A DNA stretch of 64,000 bases, taken from the NCBI RefSeq assembly GCF_026343955.1, contig NZ_JAPKNI010000002.1, positions 310,001-374,000 of the forward strand, read 5' to 3'. The notes beneath the pieces are model-generated. The model searched no databases. It saw only the letters and a list, made by a program, of their open reading frames with translations, and had not been told where the DNA came from. This document shows positions 44,056-52,421 of this stretch, piece after piece. The DNA is from Kaistia defluvii (GTDB lineage Bacteria > Pseudomonadota > Alphaproteobacteria > Rhizobiales > Kaistiaceae). Position numbers and translations under genes: made by a program. Each line of letters begins with the position of its first letter. Within the stretch, counting starts at the first letter, position 1.

Positions 44056-44814
44056 ATGGAGCTGGAAAACAAGTCGATTCTGATCACCGGCGCGAGCAGT
44101 GGCATCGGCAGGGCAGCGGCGCTGCTGTTCGCGGCCGAAGGTGCCGACGTGGTTCTCGGCGCGCGCCGGTCGGCAGAACTCGAAACCCTCGCGGAGACGA
44201 TCAACCAGGGCACCGGCAGGGCCGTGTACCTGGCCGGTGACGTCCGGGACGAGCGTTATGCCGAGGCTCTGGTCGATCTCGCCACCACGGCGTTCGGCGG
44301 GCTGGACGCCGCATTCAACAATGCCGGCATCGTCGGGGAACTGGTCCCGGTTCCCGACATGGGGCTCGGGCGCTGGAACGACGTGATCTCGGTCAATCTG
44401 ACGGCAGCGTTCCTGGCGGCCAAGGCGCAGATCCCGGCCATGCGGGCGCGGGGCGGCGGCTCGATCGTGTTCACGTCGTCCTTCGTCGGCTTCAGCAATG
44501 GCGGCCTGCCGGGGATGGGGGCCTATGCCGCCTCCAAGGCAGGACTGATCGGCTTGACGCAGTCGCTCGCGTCGGACCATGCGGCGGAAGGTATTCGCGT
44601 CAACGCGCTCCTGCCCGGCGGGACGGTCACGCCCGCCGGTGGCGAAGACAATCCGGACTTCATGGAGTACATCGCGACGCTGCATCCGATGAAGCGGATG
44701 GCGAGCGCGAAGGAAATCGCCCAGGCGGCGCTGTTCCTGCTCTCCGATCGGTCGAGTTTCATGACGGGAAGCCCGATGATCGCGGATGGCGGCATGTCCG
44801 TCCGCTTGATCTGA
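44056..44814 (+). CDS. SDR family oxidoreductase
   Basis: A 252-residue classical short-chain dehydrogenase. Visible: ITGASSGIGRAAALLFAAEG (TGxxxGxG cofactor site), FNNAGIVGEL (NNAG), the catalytic serine in IVFTSSFVGF, and YAASKAGLIG (Tyr, Lys). The arginines after strand 2 (LGARRSAE) hint at NADP(H). A ~220-bp gap with a degenerate repeat separates it from metA, and a bidirectional terminator follows. The substrate is unknown; the family includes glucose dehydrogenases and ketoreductases. Confidence 0.9.
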   Translation: MELENKSILITGASSGIGRAAALLFAAEGADVVLGARRSAELETLAETINQGTGRAVYLAGDVRDERYAEALVDLATTAFGGLDAAFNNAGIVGELVPVPDMGLGRWNDVISVNLTAAFLAAKAQIPAMRARGGGSIVFTSSFVGFSNGGLPGMGAYAASKAGLIGLTQSLASDHAAEGIRVNALLPGGTVTPAGGEDNPDFMEYIATLHPMKRMASAKEIAQAALFLLSDRSSFMTGSPMIADGGMSVRLI

Positions 44815-44860
44815 CCCTCCGGCCCGGGCAAGGAGCCGTCGGCTGCGATCCACACGCAAA

Positions 44861-44893
44861 AAAAGGCCCGCCGGGACGACCGGCGGGCCTCTT
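44861..44893. terminator. Bidirectional terminator between SDR and hemA
   Basis: The perfect 11-bp stem AGGCCCGCCGG / CCGGCGGGCCT (loop GACGA) has CTTTG on the plus side and a run of A's on the other, serving both convergent genes. Confidence 0.88.
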
Positions 44894-44915
44894 TGAATTC
44901 GGAACCGGGCCCGGA

Positions 44916-46205
44916 TCAGCCGCCGGCGGGCGGGAAGACGTCGAAATGCGAGCTGCCGCCATTGGCGACGAGGCGAGCCGTCTTGGCCGGGGCGGTGCGG
45001 CCGAGCGGCAGCCAGAGGCGGTGCCAGACATCGACCAGCGCATCGCGCAGGCCGAGGATCAGCGTCTCGTCATGGCAGGGCGTCGGCGTGATGCGCAGCC
45101 GCTCCGTGCCGCGCGGCACCGTCGGGTAGTTGATCGGCTGGATGTAGATGCCATGCTCGTCGAGAAGCATGTCCGAGGCCTTCTTGCAAAGGTCCGGATT
45201 GCCGACGAACAGCGGCACGATATGCGTCTCGGACGGCATCACCGGCAGGCCGGCGGCGATCAGCACTTCCTTGGTCCGCTGCGCGTGATGCTGCTGCAGG
45301 TCGCGCTCGACCTGCGAAGCCTTCAGGTGGCGGATGGAGGCGGTGGTGGCGGCGGCGATCGACGGCGGCAAAGCGGTGGTGAAGATGAAACCCGGTGCAT
45401 AGGAGCGAACGGCGTCGACCACGGCGCGGCTGGCGGTGATGTAGCCGCCGAACGTGCCGAATGCCTTGGCCAGCGTGCCCTCGATGACGTCGACGCGGTG
45501 CATGACGCCCTCGCGCTCGGCGATGCCGGCGCCGCGCGGGCCATACATGCCGACGGCGTGCACTTCATCGAGATAGGTCATCGCGCCATACTTCTCGGCG
45601 AGATCGCAGATGCCGGCGATCGGCGCGATGTCGCCATCCATCGAGTAGACGCTCTCGAACGCGATCAGCTTGGCGCGGCCGGGGCCGGCCTCCTTGAGCA
45701 GCTCTTCGAGATGCTCGAGGTCGTTGTGGCGGAAGATGCGCTTCTGCGCGCCGGAGCGGCGGATGCCCTCGATCATCGAGGCGTGGTTCAGCTCGTCCGA
45801 CAGGATCAGGCAGTCGGGCAGCAGCTTGCCGAGCGTCGACAGCGCCGCGTCGTTGGAGACGAAGCCCGAGGAGAAGACAAGGCCGGCTTCCTTGCCATGC
45901 AGGTCGGCGAGCTCATGCTCCAGCTCGACCAGCGGGTGGTTGTTGCCGGAGATGTTGCGCGTGCCGCCGGCGCCGGTGCCCATGCCCTGTGCCGTCTCGA
46001 CCATGGCGCGGACGACGTCCGGATGCTGGCCCATGCCGAGATAATCGTTCGAGCACCAGACGGTGATCTCGCGCGGACCGCGCTCGGAGCGCCAGATCGC
46101 GTGCGGGAAGCGGCCCACGATCCGCTCGAGATCGGCGAAGACCCGATAACGCTTCTCGGAATGGAGGGCGTCGATCGCGTCCACGAAGAAAGATTGATAG
46201 TCCAT
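44916..46205 (-). CDS. hemA: 5-aminolevulinate synthase
   Basis: A 429-residue PLP enzyme condensing glycine and succinyl-CoA, the C4 entry to heme used by alphaproteobacteria. Landmarks: [64 protein letters not shown] and the Schiff-base lysine in [14 protein letters not shown]. The start at 46205 begins with the typical [20 protein letters not shown]; the ATG at 46253 adds an unlikely extension. Monocistronic and convergent with the SDR. Confidence 0.97.
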   Translation of the reverse strand: MDYQSFFVDAIDALHSEKRYRVFADLERIVGRFPHAIWRSERGPREITVWCSNDYLGMGQHPDVVRAMVETAQGMGTGAGGTRNISGNNHPLVELEHELADLHGKEAGLVFSSGFVSNDAALSTLGKLLPDCLILSDELNHASMIEGIRRSGAQKRIFRHNDLEHLEELLKEAGPGRAKLIAFESVYSMDGDIAPIAGICDLAEKYGAMTYLDEVHAVGMYGPRGAGIAEREGVMHRVDVIEGTLAKAFGTFGGYITASRAVVDAVRSYAPGFIFTTALPPSIAAATTASIRHLKASQVERDLQQHHAQRTKEVLIAAGLPVMPSETHIVPLFVGNPDLCKKASDMLLDEHGIYIQPINYPTVPRGTERLRITPTPCHDETLILGLRDALVDVWHRLWLPLGRTAPAKTARLVANGGSSHFDVFPPAGG

Positions 46206-46395
46206 CAGCAGCGCCCGCTTTTTGGATGGGTTCCAAACTAGCGCGGGAATCACAGCGAGTCCAACGACGTTTGGCTTTGGCGGCAGTCAACTTGCCGTCA
46301 ATAATCATGGCCGCGCCTGCGCCGCCACTGCGCAATTTAGCGCATCTTGCAACTTTTCTTATTCCAGCAACACGTTGACCGGGCGTCGGGATGCG

Positions 46396-46430
46396 AAAAA
46401 GCCGCCGGGGCGGGCGCCTCCGGCGGCTTT
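46396..46430. terminator. Terminator of metZ
   Basis: The stem AAAGCCGCCGG / CCGGCGGCTTT (46398-46408 with 46420-46430) carries an 11-nt GC-rich loop. A run of A's on its left gives a U-run on the minus strand. It lies 16 bp beyond the metZ stop. Confidence 0.87.
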
Positions 46431-46445
46431 CTTCCTGTCGGGGGA

Positions 46446-47642
46446 TCAGGCCTGGTCGAGCGCCAGGGTGATGTCCTCGATGAGGTCGTCGGCGTCTTCG
46501 AGGCCGATCGACAGGCGCAGCATGCCCGGCGTGATGCCGAAGCCGAGCCGCGCCTCTTCCGAGAGCCGCTGGTGCGTCGTCGTGGAGGGATGGGTGATCA
46601 GGCTCTTGGCGTCGCCGAGATTGTTGGAGATCGTGACGACCTCCATGGCGCTGGCGACGCGGAAGGCCGCTTCCTTGCCGCCCTCGACCTCGAAGGCGAT
46701 CAGCGTCGAGCCGGCGCCCATCTGCTTCCTGACGACATCGGCCTGCGGATGGTCGGCGCGTCCGGGATAGATCAGCTTCGCCACCTTCGGGTGCCTGGCC
46801 ATCGCGTCGGCGATCCTGGCCGCGCTCTCGGTCTGGCGGCGGACGCGGATATCCAGCGTCTCCAGCCCCTTCAGCAGAACCCAGGCGTTGAAGGCCGACA
46901 GTGTCGGGCCGGTCTGTCGCAGGAAATTGTGCAGGTGGTCGGTGACATAGGCTTCATCGGCCGAAAGGATGATGCCGCCCAGGACCCGGCCCTGGCCATC
47001 GATATGCTTGGTGCCGGAATACACGACGACGTCGGCGCCGAGCTTGATCGGCTGCTGCCAGATCGGGGTGGCGAACACATTGTCGACGATCAGCAGCGCG
47101 CCGGCCTCATGCGCGATCTTGGCGACCTCCGCGATGTCGATCACTTCGAGCGTCGGATTGGTCGGGCTTTCCAGGAAGAACGCCCTGGTGTTCGGCCGCA
47201 CGGCGTCGCGCCACTGGTTGAGGTCGGTGCCGTCGACCAGCGTCGACTGCACGCCGAAGCGCGGCAGCAGGTCTTCGACGACATAGAGACAGGACGAGAA
47301 CAGCGCCTTGGCGGCGACGACGTGGTCGCCCGCCTTCAGCATGCACATCAGCGCGGCGGTGACGGCGGCCATGCCGCTGGCGGTCGAGCGCGCGGCGGCG
47401 GCGCCCTCGAGCAGGCGGATGCGCTCCTCGAACATGAAGGTGGTCGGGTTGGAGAAGCGCGAATAGATGAAGCCGGGGTCCTCGCCCTTGAAGCGCGCCT
47501 CGGCGGCTTCGGCCGTGTCATAGGCGAAGCCCTGGGTCAGGAACATCGCTTCCGAGATTTCGCCGAACTGCGAACGGAGGGTGCCGCCATGCACGAGCTG
47601 GGTGGCGGGGCGGCGAGGGCGCTTGGCTTTGTCTTCGGACAT
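46446..47642 (-). CDS. metZ: O-succinyl/O-acetylhomoserine sulfhydrylase MetZ
   Basis: A 398-residue Cys/Met-metabolism PLP enzyme that makes homocysteine directly from an acylated homoserine and sulfide. Landmarks: TQLVHGGTLRSQFGEISEAM, YSRFSNPT, ASGMAAVTAALM, LLIVDNVFATP, and VVYSGTKHIDGQGRVLGG with the Schiff-base lysine. Family naming assumes O-succinylhomoserine, but the MetA in this window looks acetyl-specific, so the real substrate may be O-acetylhomoserine. Controlled by the SAM-II riboswitch upstream. Confidence 0.94.
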   Translation of the reverse strand: MSEDKAKRPRRPATQLVHGGTLRSQFGEISEAMFLTQGFAYDTAEAAEARFKGEDPGFIYSRFSNPTTFMFEERIRLLEGAAAARSTASGMAAVTAALMCMLKAGDHVVAAKALFSSCLYVVEDLLPRFGVQSTLVDGTDLNQWRDAVRPNTRAFFLESPTNPTLEVIDIAEVAKIAHEAGALLIVDNVFATPIWQQPIKLGADVVVYSGTKHIDGQGRVLGGIILSADEAYVTDHLHNFLRQTGPTLSAFNAWVLLKGLETLDIRVRRQTESAARIADAMARHPKVAKLIYPGRADHPQADVVRKQMGAGSTLIAFEVEGGKEAAFRVASAMEVVTISNNLGDAKSLITHPSTTTHQRLSEEARLGFGITPGMLRLSIGLEDADDLIEDITLALDQA

Positions 47643-47663
47643 TTGGCTCTGATCCCGATCAAG

Positions 47664-47685
47664 AAAAACCCGACGCGAGGTCGGG
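47664..47685 (-). terminator. Intrinsic terminator in the metZ leader
   Basis: On the minus strand, CCCGAC-CTCGC-GTCGGG is followed by TTTTTC, 33 nt downstream of the SAM-II core and 21 nt upstream of the metZ start. Its place in the leader indicates SAM-dependent or constitutive premature termination. Confidence 0.8.
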
Positions 47686-47717
47686 CAAAAATCGGATGTC
47701 GGATTTCCGGCAACCGA

Positions 47718-47775
47718 CCTTTTAGCGACATTGTTTAACGTGGCGGCAAGCCGGTCGGCTCAAATAGACCACGGG
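47718..47775 (-). ncRNA. SAM-II riboswitch
   Basis: The minus strand reads CCGTGGTCTATTTGAGCCG..., then CGGCTTGCCGCCACGTTAAA and CAATGTCGCTAAAAGG. This matches the SAM-II (SAM_alpha) consensus: P1 pairs CGTGG (47769-47773) with CCACG (47739-47743), the conserved TTTGAGCC and GGCTTG surround the hairpin, and GTTAAAC and CGCTAAA form the pseudoknot side. SAM-II commonly precedes metA, metX or metZ in alphaproteobacteria. It should lower metZ expression when S-adenosylmethionine is abundant. Confidence 0.93.
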
Positions 47776-47786
47776 TGATGCGTTTC

Positions 47787-47815
47787 CTGATATGCCCGTG
47801 GTGGCCTGGCGTCAA
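47787..47815 (-). promoter_or_regulatory. Promoter of the metZ leader
   Basis: On the minus strand, TTGACG (47815-47810) and TATCAG (47792-47787) are separated by 17 bp. The predicted start near 47,780 lies just before the riboswitch P1 stem, so the whole aptamer is transcribed. Confidence 0.7.
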
Positions 47816-47885
47816 CGGGAGTCTGGTAACGACTTGCCGCAGTGCATCTGCTCGCCTATGCAGTGGCATGGGTCACGGAGCGGGC

Positions 47886-48971
47886 ATGTCAAGCGAAGCA
47901 GCAATCGGAATTCTCTCGGCCGAGCAGATCCGGGCGAGCCTCGCCCTGGGCGAAATCGTCATCGACCGGCCGCTGGATGCCGACCAGGTGCAGCCGGCGA
48001 GCCTCGACCTGCGCCTTGGCGCCGTCGCCTATCGCGTCCGCGCCAGCTTCCTGCCGGGCCCGAACGTGCTGGTGAAGGACCGCCTCGCCGAACTCACGCT
48101 GCACGAGATCGACCTCTCCGCCGGATCGGTGCTGGAGACCGGCTGCGTCTACATCGTGCCGCTGCTCGAAGGGCTGGCGCTGCCGGCCGATATCCAGGCT
48201 TCGGCCAACCCGAAATCCTCGACCGGCCGGCTCGACATCTTCACCCGCGTCATCACCGACCGGGCGCAGTCCTTCGACACGATTCCCGCCGGCTATCAGG
48301 GCCCGCTCTACCTCGAGGTTTCCCCGCGCACCTTCCCGATCGTCGCGCGCACCGGCTCGCGCCTGTCGCAGATCCGGTTCCGCCGCGGCGACACCCATCT
48401 GAATGATACCGAACTGGCTGCCCTCAACGCGCGCGAGCCGCTGGTCGATGGCGCGTTCCGCGCTTCCGGCGGGCTGCTGCTTTCGATCGATCTCGAGGGC
48501 TCGAACGGCATCATCGGCTATCGCGCCAAGCGCCATACCGGCGTCGTCGACGTCGACAAGCGCGCCGCCTGCGACGTGCTCGACTACTGGGAGCCGATCC
48601 CGGTGCGCGGCAAGGCCGAGCTGATCCTGGATCCCGACCAGTTCTACATCCTGGTCTCGCGCGAAGCCGTGCATGTGCCGCCGGATTATGCCGCCGAAAT
48701 GGTCGCCTTCGACCCGCTGGTCGGCGAATTCCGCGTCCACTATGCCGGCTTCTTCGATCCGGGCTTTGGCCATCAGGCAGCCGGCGGCGCCGGCAGCCGC
48801 GCCGTGCTCGAGGTGCGCAGCCATGAGGTGCCGTTCATCCTCGAACATGGCCAGACGGTCGGCCGCCTCGTCTACGAGACGATGTCGGAACGTCCGAAAA
48901 AGCTCTACGGCAGCGACCTCGGCTCCAACTACCAGGCCCAGGGCCTGAAGCTCTCGAAGCATTTTCGGTAG
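47886..48971 (+). CDS. dcd: dCTP deaminase, double-length (two-domain) form
   Basis: A 361-residue 2'-deoxycytidine 5'-triphosphate deaminase, about twice the length of the E. coli enzyme. Each half looks like a dUTPase-fold domain. The N-half has PASLDLRLGAVAYRVRA and ASANPKSSTGRLDIFTRVI with the catalytic-region residues (SSTGR; FDTIPAGYQGPLYLEVSP). The C-half has a second, more diverged barrel (HEVPFILEHGQTVGRLVYE). This long form is typical of alphaproteobacteria. The start at 47886 is preceded by CACGGAGCGGGC. Supplies dUMP precursors for thymidylate. Confidence 0.9.
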   Translation: MSSEAAIGILSAEQIRASLALGEIVIDRPLDADQVQPASLDLRLGAVAYRVRASFLPGPNVLVKDRLAELTLHEIDLSAGSVLETGCVYIVPLLEGLALPADIQASANPKSSTGRLDIFTRVITDRAQSFDTIPAGYQGPLYLEVSPRTFPIVARTGSRLSQIRFRRGDTHLNDTELAALNAREPLVDGAFRASGGLLLSIDLEGSNGIIGYRAKRHTGVVDVDKRAACDVLDYWEPIPVRGKAELILDPDQFYILVSREAVHVPPDYAAEMVAFDPLVGEFRVHYAGFFDPGFGHQAAGGAGSRAVLEVRSHEVPFILEHGQTVGRLVYETMSERPKKLYGSDLGSNYQAQGLKLSKHFR

Positions 48972-48982
48972 GGTTGCCGGAC

Positions 48983-49112
48983 AAGACCCTCACCCCAGCC
49001 CTCTCCCGCGTGGCGGGAGAGGGGGCGATCGCGGCCGTCTGGGCTCGTTCTGAATAAAGGCCGCCGGCGGAAAAGCCCTCGCCCGCTTGCGGGAGAGGGT
49101 GGGGTGAGGGGC
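48983..49112. repeat. Two CCCTCTCCCGC repeats between dcd and the FAH gene
   Basis: Units at about 48983-49023 and 49076-49112 flank a short GC-rich spacer. Both carry the family's AGACCCTCACC or GGTGGGGTGAGGGG tails, in opposite orientation, between two convergent genes. Confidence 0.78.
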
Positions 49113-49125
49113 TTGCTTTCAGCGC

Positions 49126-49932
49126 CTACTCGGAAACCGTCAGCGAAACCCCGCCAAGCCCCGCGATTTCGATCTCCACCCGGTCGCCGGCATTGAGCCA
49201 GCGGGTTTCGACCAGGCTGCCGGTCAGCACGATGTCTCCCGCCCGCAGCCTTTCGCCTCGTGCCGCGAGGCTGCTGGCGAGCCAGGCGAGCGCCTGGAAC
49301 GGATGGCCGAGCACGTCGGCGCCGACGCCGCGGCCGACCTCGACATCGTTGATCAGCGTCACGCCGACGACGGCGGCGAGATCCGGCGCGTCGGCCAGCG
49401 ACAATGGCTCGCCCAGCACGCAGCCGGCCGCGAAGAAATCGTCGGCGATCAGCGTCGGCGTGTCGGTCTGGCGCCAGTCGGCATAGCGGTCGTCGACCAG
49501 CTCGATCGCCGCCATCACGCTGCCGACCGCATCCGCGACACGCTCCGCCGTGAACGGCGCGCCGGTCGCCGGCAGGTCGCGCGCGAGCTGGACCGCGATC
49601 TCGCATTCGATGCCGACATGGCGGAACCCAGCCGCCGAGATCGCCACGCCGGAAGCATGCCGCGTGCCCTCGAACAGGCCAGCGGCGCAAGGGTTCGGGA
49701 TGCCGAGATAGGCATGCATCACCTTCGTGGTGCAGCCGATCTTCCAGCCGATCCGCCGGCCATAGCGGCTCGTCGCCAGGCGCTGGTGCACGGCGGCCTG
49801 CACGGCATAGGCGCTCGCCTCGTCCGCAGGCCGGATCGCCTCGGGCAGCCGTTCGAGCGCGGCCAGGGCGATGCGGGCCTCCGCGATGCGCGCGGCGGCG
49901 GCATCCTTCGGCGGTCTGGGAGGCTGAGGCAT
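49126..49932 (-). CDS. FAH-family hydratase/hydrolase (2-keto-4-pentenoate hydratase-like)
   Basis: A 268-residue protein of the fumarylacetoacetase-fold/MhpD group. Visible: GRRIGWKIGCTTKVMHAYLG, the metal-site GIECEIAVQLARDLP (ExE), ELVDDRYADW and the C-terminal LRAGDIVLTGSLVETRWLNA. Family members hydrate 2-keto-4-pentenoate or open 2-keto-3-deoxy sugar acids. The start at 49932 was preferred over an upstream ATG that overlaps the divergent promoter. It is head-to-head with an SDR and a glycerate kinase, hinting at sugar-acid or dicarbonyl breakdown. Confidence 0.87.
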   Translation of the reverse strand: MPQPPRPPKDAAAARIAEARIALAALERLPEAIRPADEASAYAVQAAVHQRLATSRYGRRIGWKIGCTTKVMHAYLGIPNPCAAGLFEGTRHASGVAISAAGFRHVGIECEIAVQLARDLPATGAPFTAERVADAVGSVMAAIELVDDRYADWRQTDTPTLIADDFFAAGCVLGEPLSLADAPDLAAVVGVTLINDVEVGRGVGADVLGHPFQALAWLASSLAARGERLRAGDIVLTGSLVETRWLNAGDRVEIEIAGLGGVSLTVSE

Positions 49933-50131
49933 GGGCGATTCCGGTTTGGCGCCTGACGGCTTTCGGCTCGAAGCGGGGCGCGCACGAGTTGCATCGCCGG
50001 AACGAGCCCGGCTAGGATCGCTCACGGATCATGTCTCCGCCCGTCGAGCCAGCGTGCCGCGACGGCGCGCCGGGGGCAAGAGCGAACAATCAGATCCGCT
50101 GGCGAACAGCGAAACGGGCAGGGAAGCGACG

Positions 50132-50917
50132 ATGGAAGCGCGTGTGGACGGCAAGATCCTTCTGGTGACCGGCGGCACGCAGGGCGTGGGCCGGGCCGTG
50201 GCGCTGGAGGCGGCGCATTCGGGCGCGGAAGGCGTGATGCTGGTCGGGCGCAATCCGCAGCGCGGCGCGGATGTCGTGGCCGAACTGGAGGCGCTCGGCG
50301 TCGGTGGCGGCTTCGTCTCGGTCGATCTCGCCGATTCCGACGCGGCCGAAATCGTCATGGACGCGACGCTCGACCGGTTCGACCATGTCGACGGCCTCGT
50401 CAACGCCGCCGCCAGCACGGATCGCGGCTCGATCGCCGACGCCGATATCGACTTCTTCGACAAGGTGTTCGCCACCAATGTGCGCACGCCGATGTTCTTG
50501 ATGCAGGGCGTCATCCAGCATCTGAAGTCGCGCGGCGCGCCGGGCACCATCGTGAACATCCTCTCGGTCAACGCCTATGGCGGTACCCCGGAACTCGGCG
50601 TCTATGCCTCGTCCAAGGCGGCGCTGTCGATCCTGACCAAGAACGCCGCCCATTCGCACCGTTTCGACCGGATCAGCGTCAACGGCATCAATCTCGGCTG
50701 GGCCGACACGCCGGGCGAGCGCGAGATGCAGGCGGTCAAGCTCGGCAAGGGCGAAGGCTGGCTGGAAGAGGCCGAGGCGATGATGCCCTGGGGCCGGCTG
50801 ATCAAGCCGGAGGACGTCGCCCGCCTGGCGCTGTTCCTGATGAGCGACGCCGCCATCCCGATGACGGGCGCCATCGTCGACCAGATCCAGGACTATGTCG
50901 TCGGCGTGCGCGACTGA
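50132..50917 (+). CDS. SDR family oxidoreductase (sugar-acid cluster)
   Basis: A 261-residue classical SDR: VTGGTQGVGRAVALEAAHSG, GLVNAAASTDRG (NAA in place of NNAG), serine in IVNILSVNAYGG, and YASSKAALSILTKN (Tyr, Lys). The start at 50132 has AGGGAAGCGACG. The glycerate kinase gene starts 17 bp after the stop, so the two form an operon. This may be the dehydrogenase step producing a hydroxy- or keto-acid, but the substrate is not known. Confidence 0.9.
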   Translation: MEARVDGKILLVTGGTQGVGRAVALEAAHSGAEGVMLVGRNPQRGADVVAELEALGVGGGFVSVDLADSDAAEIVMDATLDRFDHVDGLVNAAASTDRGSIADADIDFFDKVFATNVRTPMFLMQGVIQHLKSRGAPGTIVNILSVNAYGGTPELGVYASSKAALSILTKNAAHSHRFDRISVNGINLGWADTPGEREMQAVKLGKGEGWLEEAEAMMPWGRLIKPEDVARLALFLMSDAAIPMTGAIVDQIQDYVVGVRD

Positions 50918-50934
50918 GCCAGAAGACAACAGAC

Positions 50935-52200
50935 ATGACAATCGATACGAATTCGGCCGACGAGGCCATTCTTCGCGCGCTGTTCGACGCGGCGCTGGCG
51001 GCCTCACTGCCGGATGGCCGGTTCGCGGGCCGGCTGCCGGAGGCGCCGAAGGGGCGGACCATCGTGCTCGGCGCCGGCAAGGGCGCGGCGCGCATGGTGC
51101 GGGCGTTCGAGGACGCCTGGGAGGCGGCCGGCAACCCGGCTCCCGAAGGCCTCGCCGTCACCCGCTATGGCCATGGCACGCCGACCCGCTTCGTCGAGGT
51201 GGTGGAGGCGTCGCATCCGGTTCCCGACGCGGCCGGCATGGCGGCGGCGCAGCGCATTCTCGATTATGCCGGCACGGCCGGGCCGGACGATCTCGTCGTC
51301 TTCCTGATGTCGGGCGGCGCCTCGTCGCTGCTGGCGCTGCCGGCGCCGGGCGTGAGCCTGGAAGACAAGCAGGCGCTGAACCGGGCGCTGCTGAAGAGCG
51401 GCGCGCCGATTGGCGCCATGAACCGCGTGCGCAAGGCGCTCTCGGCGATCAAGGGCGGCCGCCTCGACGCTGCCGCCGCGAAGGCGCGGCGGGTGACCTA
51501 TCTGATCTCCGACGTGCCGGGCGACGATCCCGGCGCGATCGGCTCCGGACCGACCATTCCGGAAGCCTCCGATCCCGAGGGGGCGCTGGCAATCCTGGCC
51601 GAATACGGCATCGCGATCGAGCCGCGCATCGAGCAGGCGATCCGCGCCAATGCGGTTACGGCGGGCGAGGGCGGGACGATCGAAATGCTGGCCACGCCGA
51701 AAATGGCGCTGGACGCGGCGGCCGAGGCCGCACGCGCCATCGGGCTGGCGCCCCTGGTGCTGGGCGACGCGCTGGAGGGCGAGGCGCGCGACGTGGCGCG
51801 CGTGCTGGCGGCGATCGGCACCTACGCGGCGGCGCATGACCAGCCGGCGGCGAAGCCCTGCGTGATCCTCTCGGGCGGCGAAACCACCGTGACGGTGCGG
51901 GGAAAGGGCCGGGGCGGGCGCAATGCCGAGTTCCTGCTGGCGCTGGCCGTCGCGCTCGGCGGCCACAAGGGGATCGCCGCGATCGCCTGCGATACGGACG
52001 GCATTGACGGCTCCGAGGACAATGCCGGCGCATGGATCGACGCCCGCATCCTGGACGCGGCACGGGCGAGGGGCATCGACCCGGTGGCACGTCTGGCCGA
52101 TAATGACGGCTACGGCTTCTTCGAGGCGCTCGGACGCCTGGTCGTCACGGGACCGACGCTGACAAACGTCAATGACTTCAGGGCGATCCTCGTCCGCTGA
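50935..52200 (+). CDS. Glycerate 2-kinase (MOFRL/DUF4147 family)
   Basis: A 421-residue class II glycerate kinase, formerly annotated TtuD/hydroxypyruvate reductase. The N-terminal DUF4147 domain has VLGAGKGAARMVRAFE, VFLMSGGASSLLALPAPG and YLISDVPGDDPGAIGSGPT. The C-terminal MOFRL domain has ILSGGETTVTVRGKGRGGRN and CDTDGIDGSEDNAG. It phosphorylates D-glycerate to 2-phosphoglycerate, feeding lower glycolysis from tartrate, glyoxylate or sugar-acid routes. Operon with the preceding SDR. Confidence 0.93.
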   Translation: MTIDTNSADEAILRALFDAALAASLPDGRFAGRLPEAPKGRTIVLGAGKGAARMVRAFEDAWEAAGNPAPEGLAVTRYGHGTPTRFVEVVEASHPVPDAAGMAAAQRILDYAGTAGPDDLVVFLMSGGASSLLALPAPGVSLEDKQALNRALLKSGAPIGAMNRVRKALSAIKGGRLDAAAAKARRVTYLISDVPGDDPGAIGSGPTIPEASDPEGALAILAEYGIAIEPRIEQAIRANAVTAGEGGTIEMLATPKMALDAAAEAARAIGLAPLVLGDALEGEARDVARVLAAIGTYAAAHDQPAAKPCVILSGGETTVTVRGKGRGGRNAEFLLALAVALGGHKGIAAIACDTDGIDGSEDNAGAWIDARILDAARARGIDPVARLADNDGYGFFEALGRLVVTGPTLTNVNDFRAILVR

Positions 52201-52421
52201 GGGGCGTCGCCCGCTGCGGATTGTTTCGGGATTCCGTCGAATGCCTGTTGCAAGGATGCTTCGCTGCATGACTCTTCGTCAGGCTCACGCCCGCTTGTCT
52301 TGACGGGAGGGCCGTGGATACCGATTTCTGGGCTGGATGAGCCACCGTGACGCCTTTTTTGGGCGACATTTTGGATCCGGGCGGCGGGTATCGACGGCGT
52401 TTCCGGTCGAGAGGGTACGTG

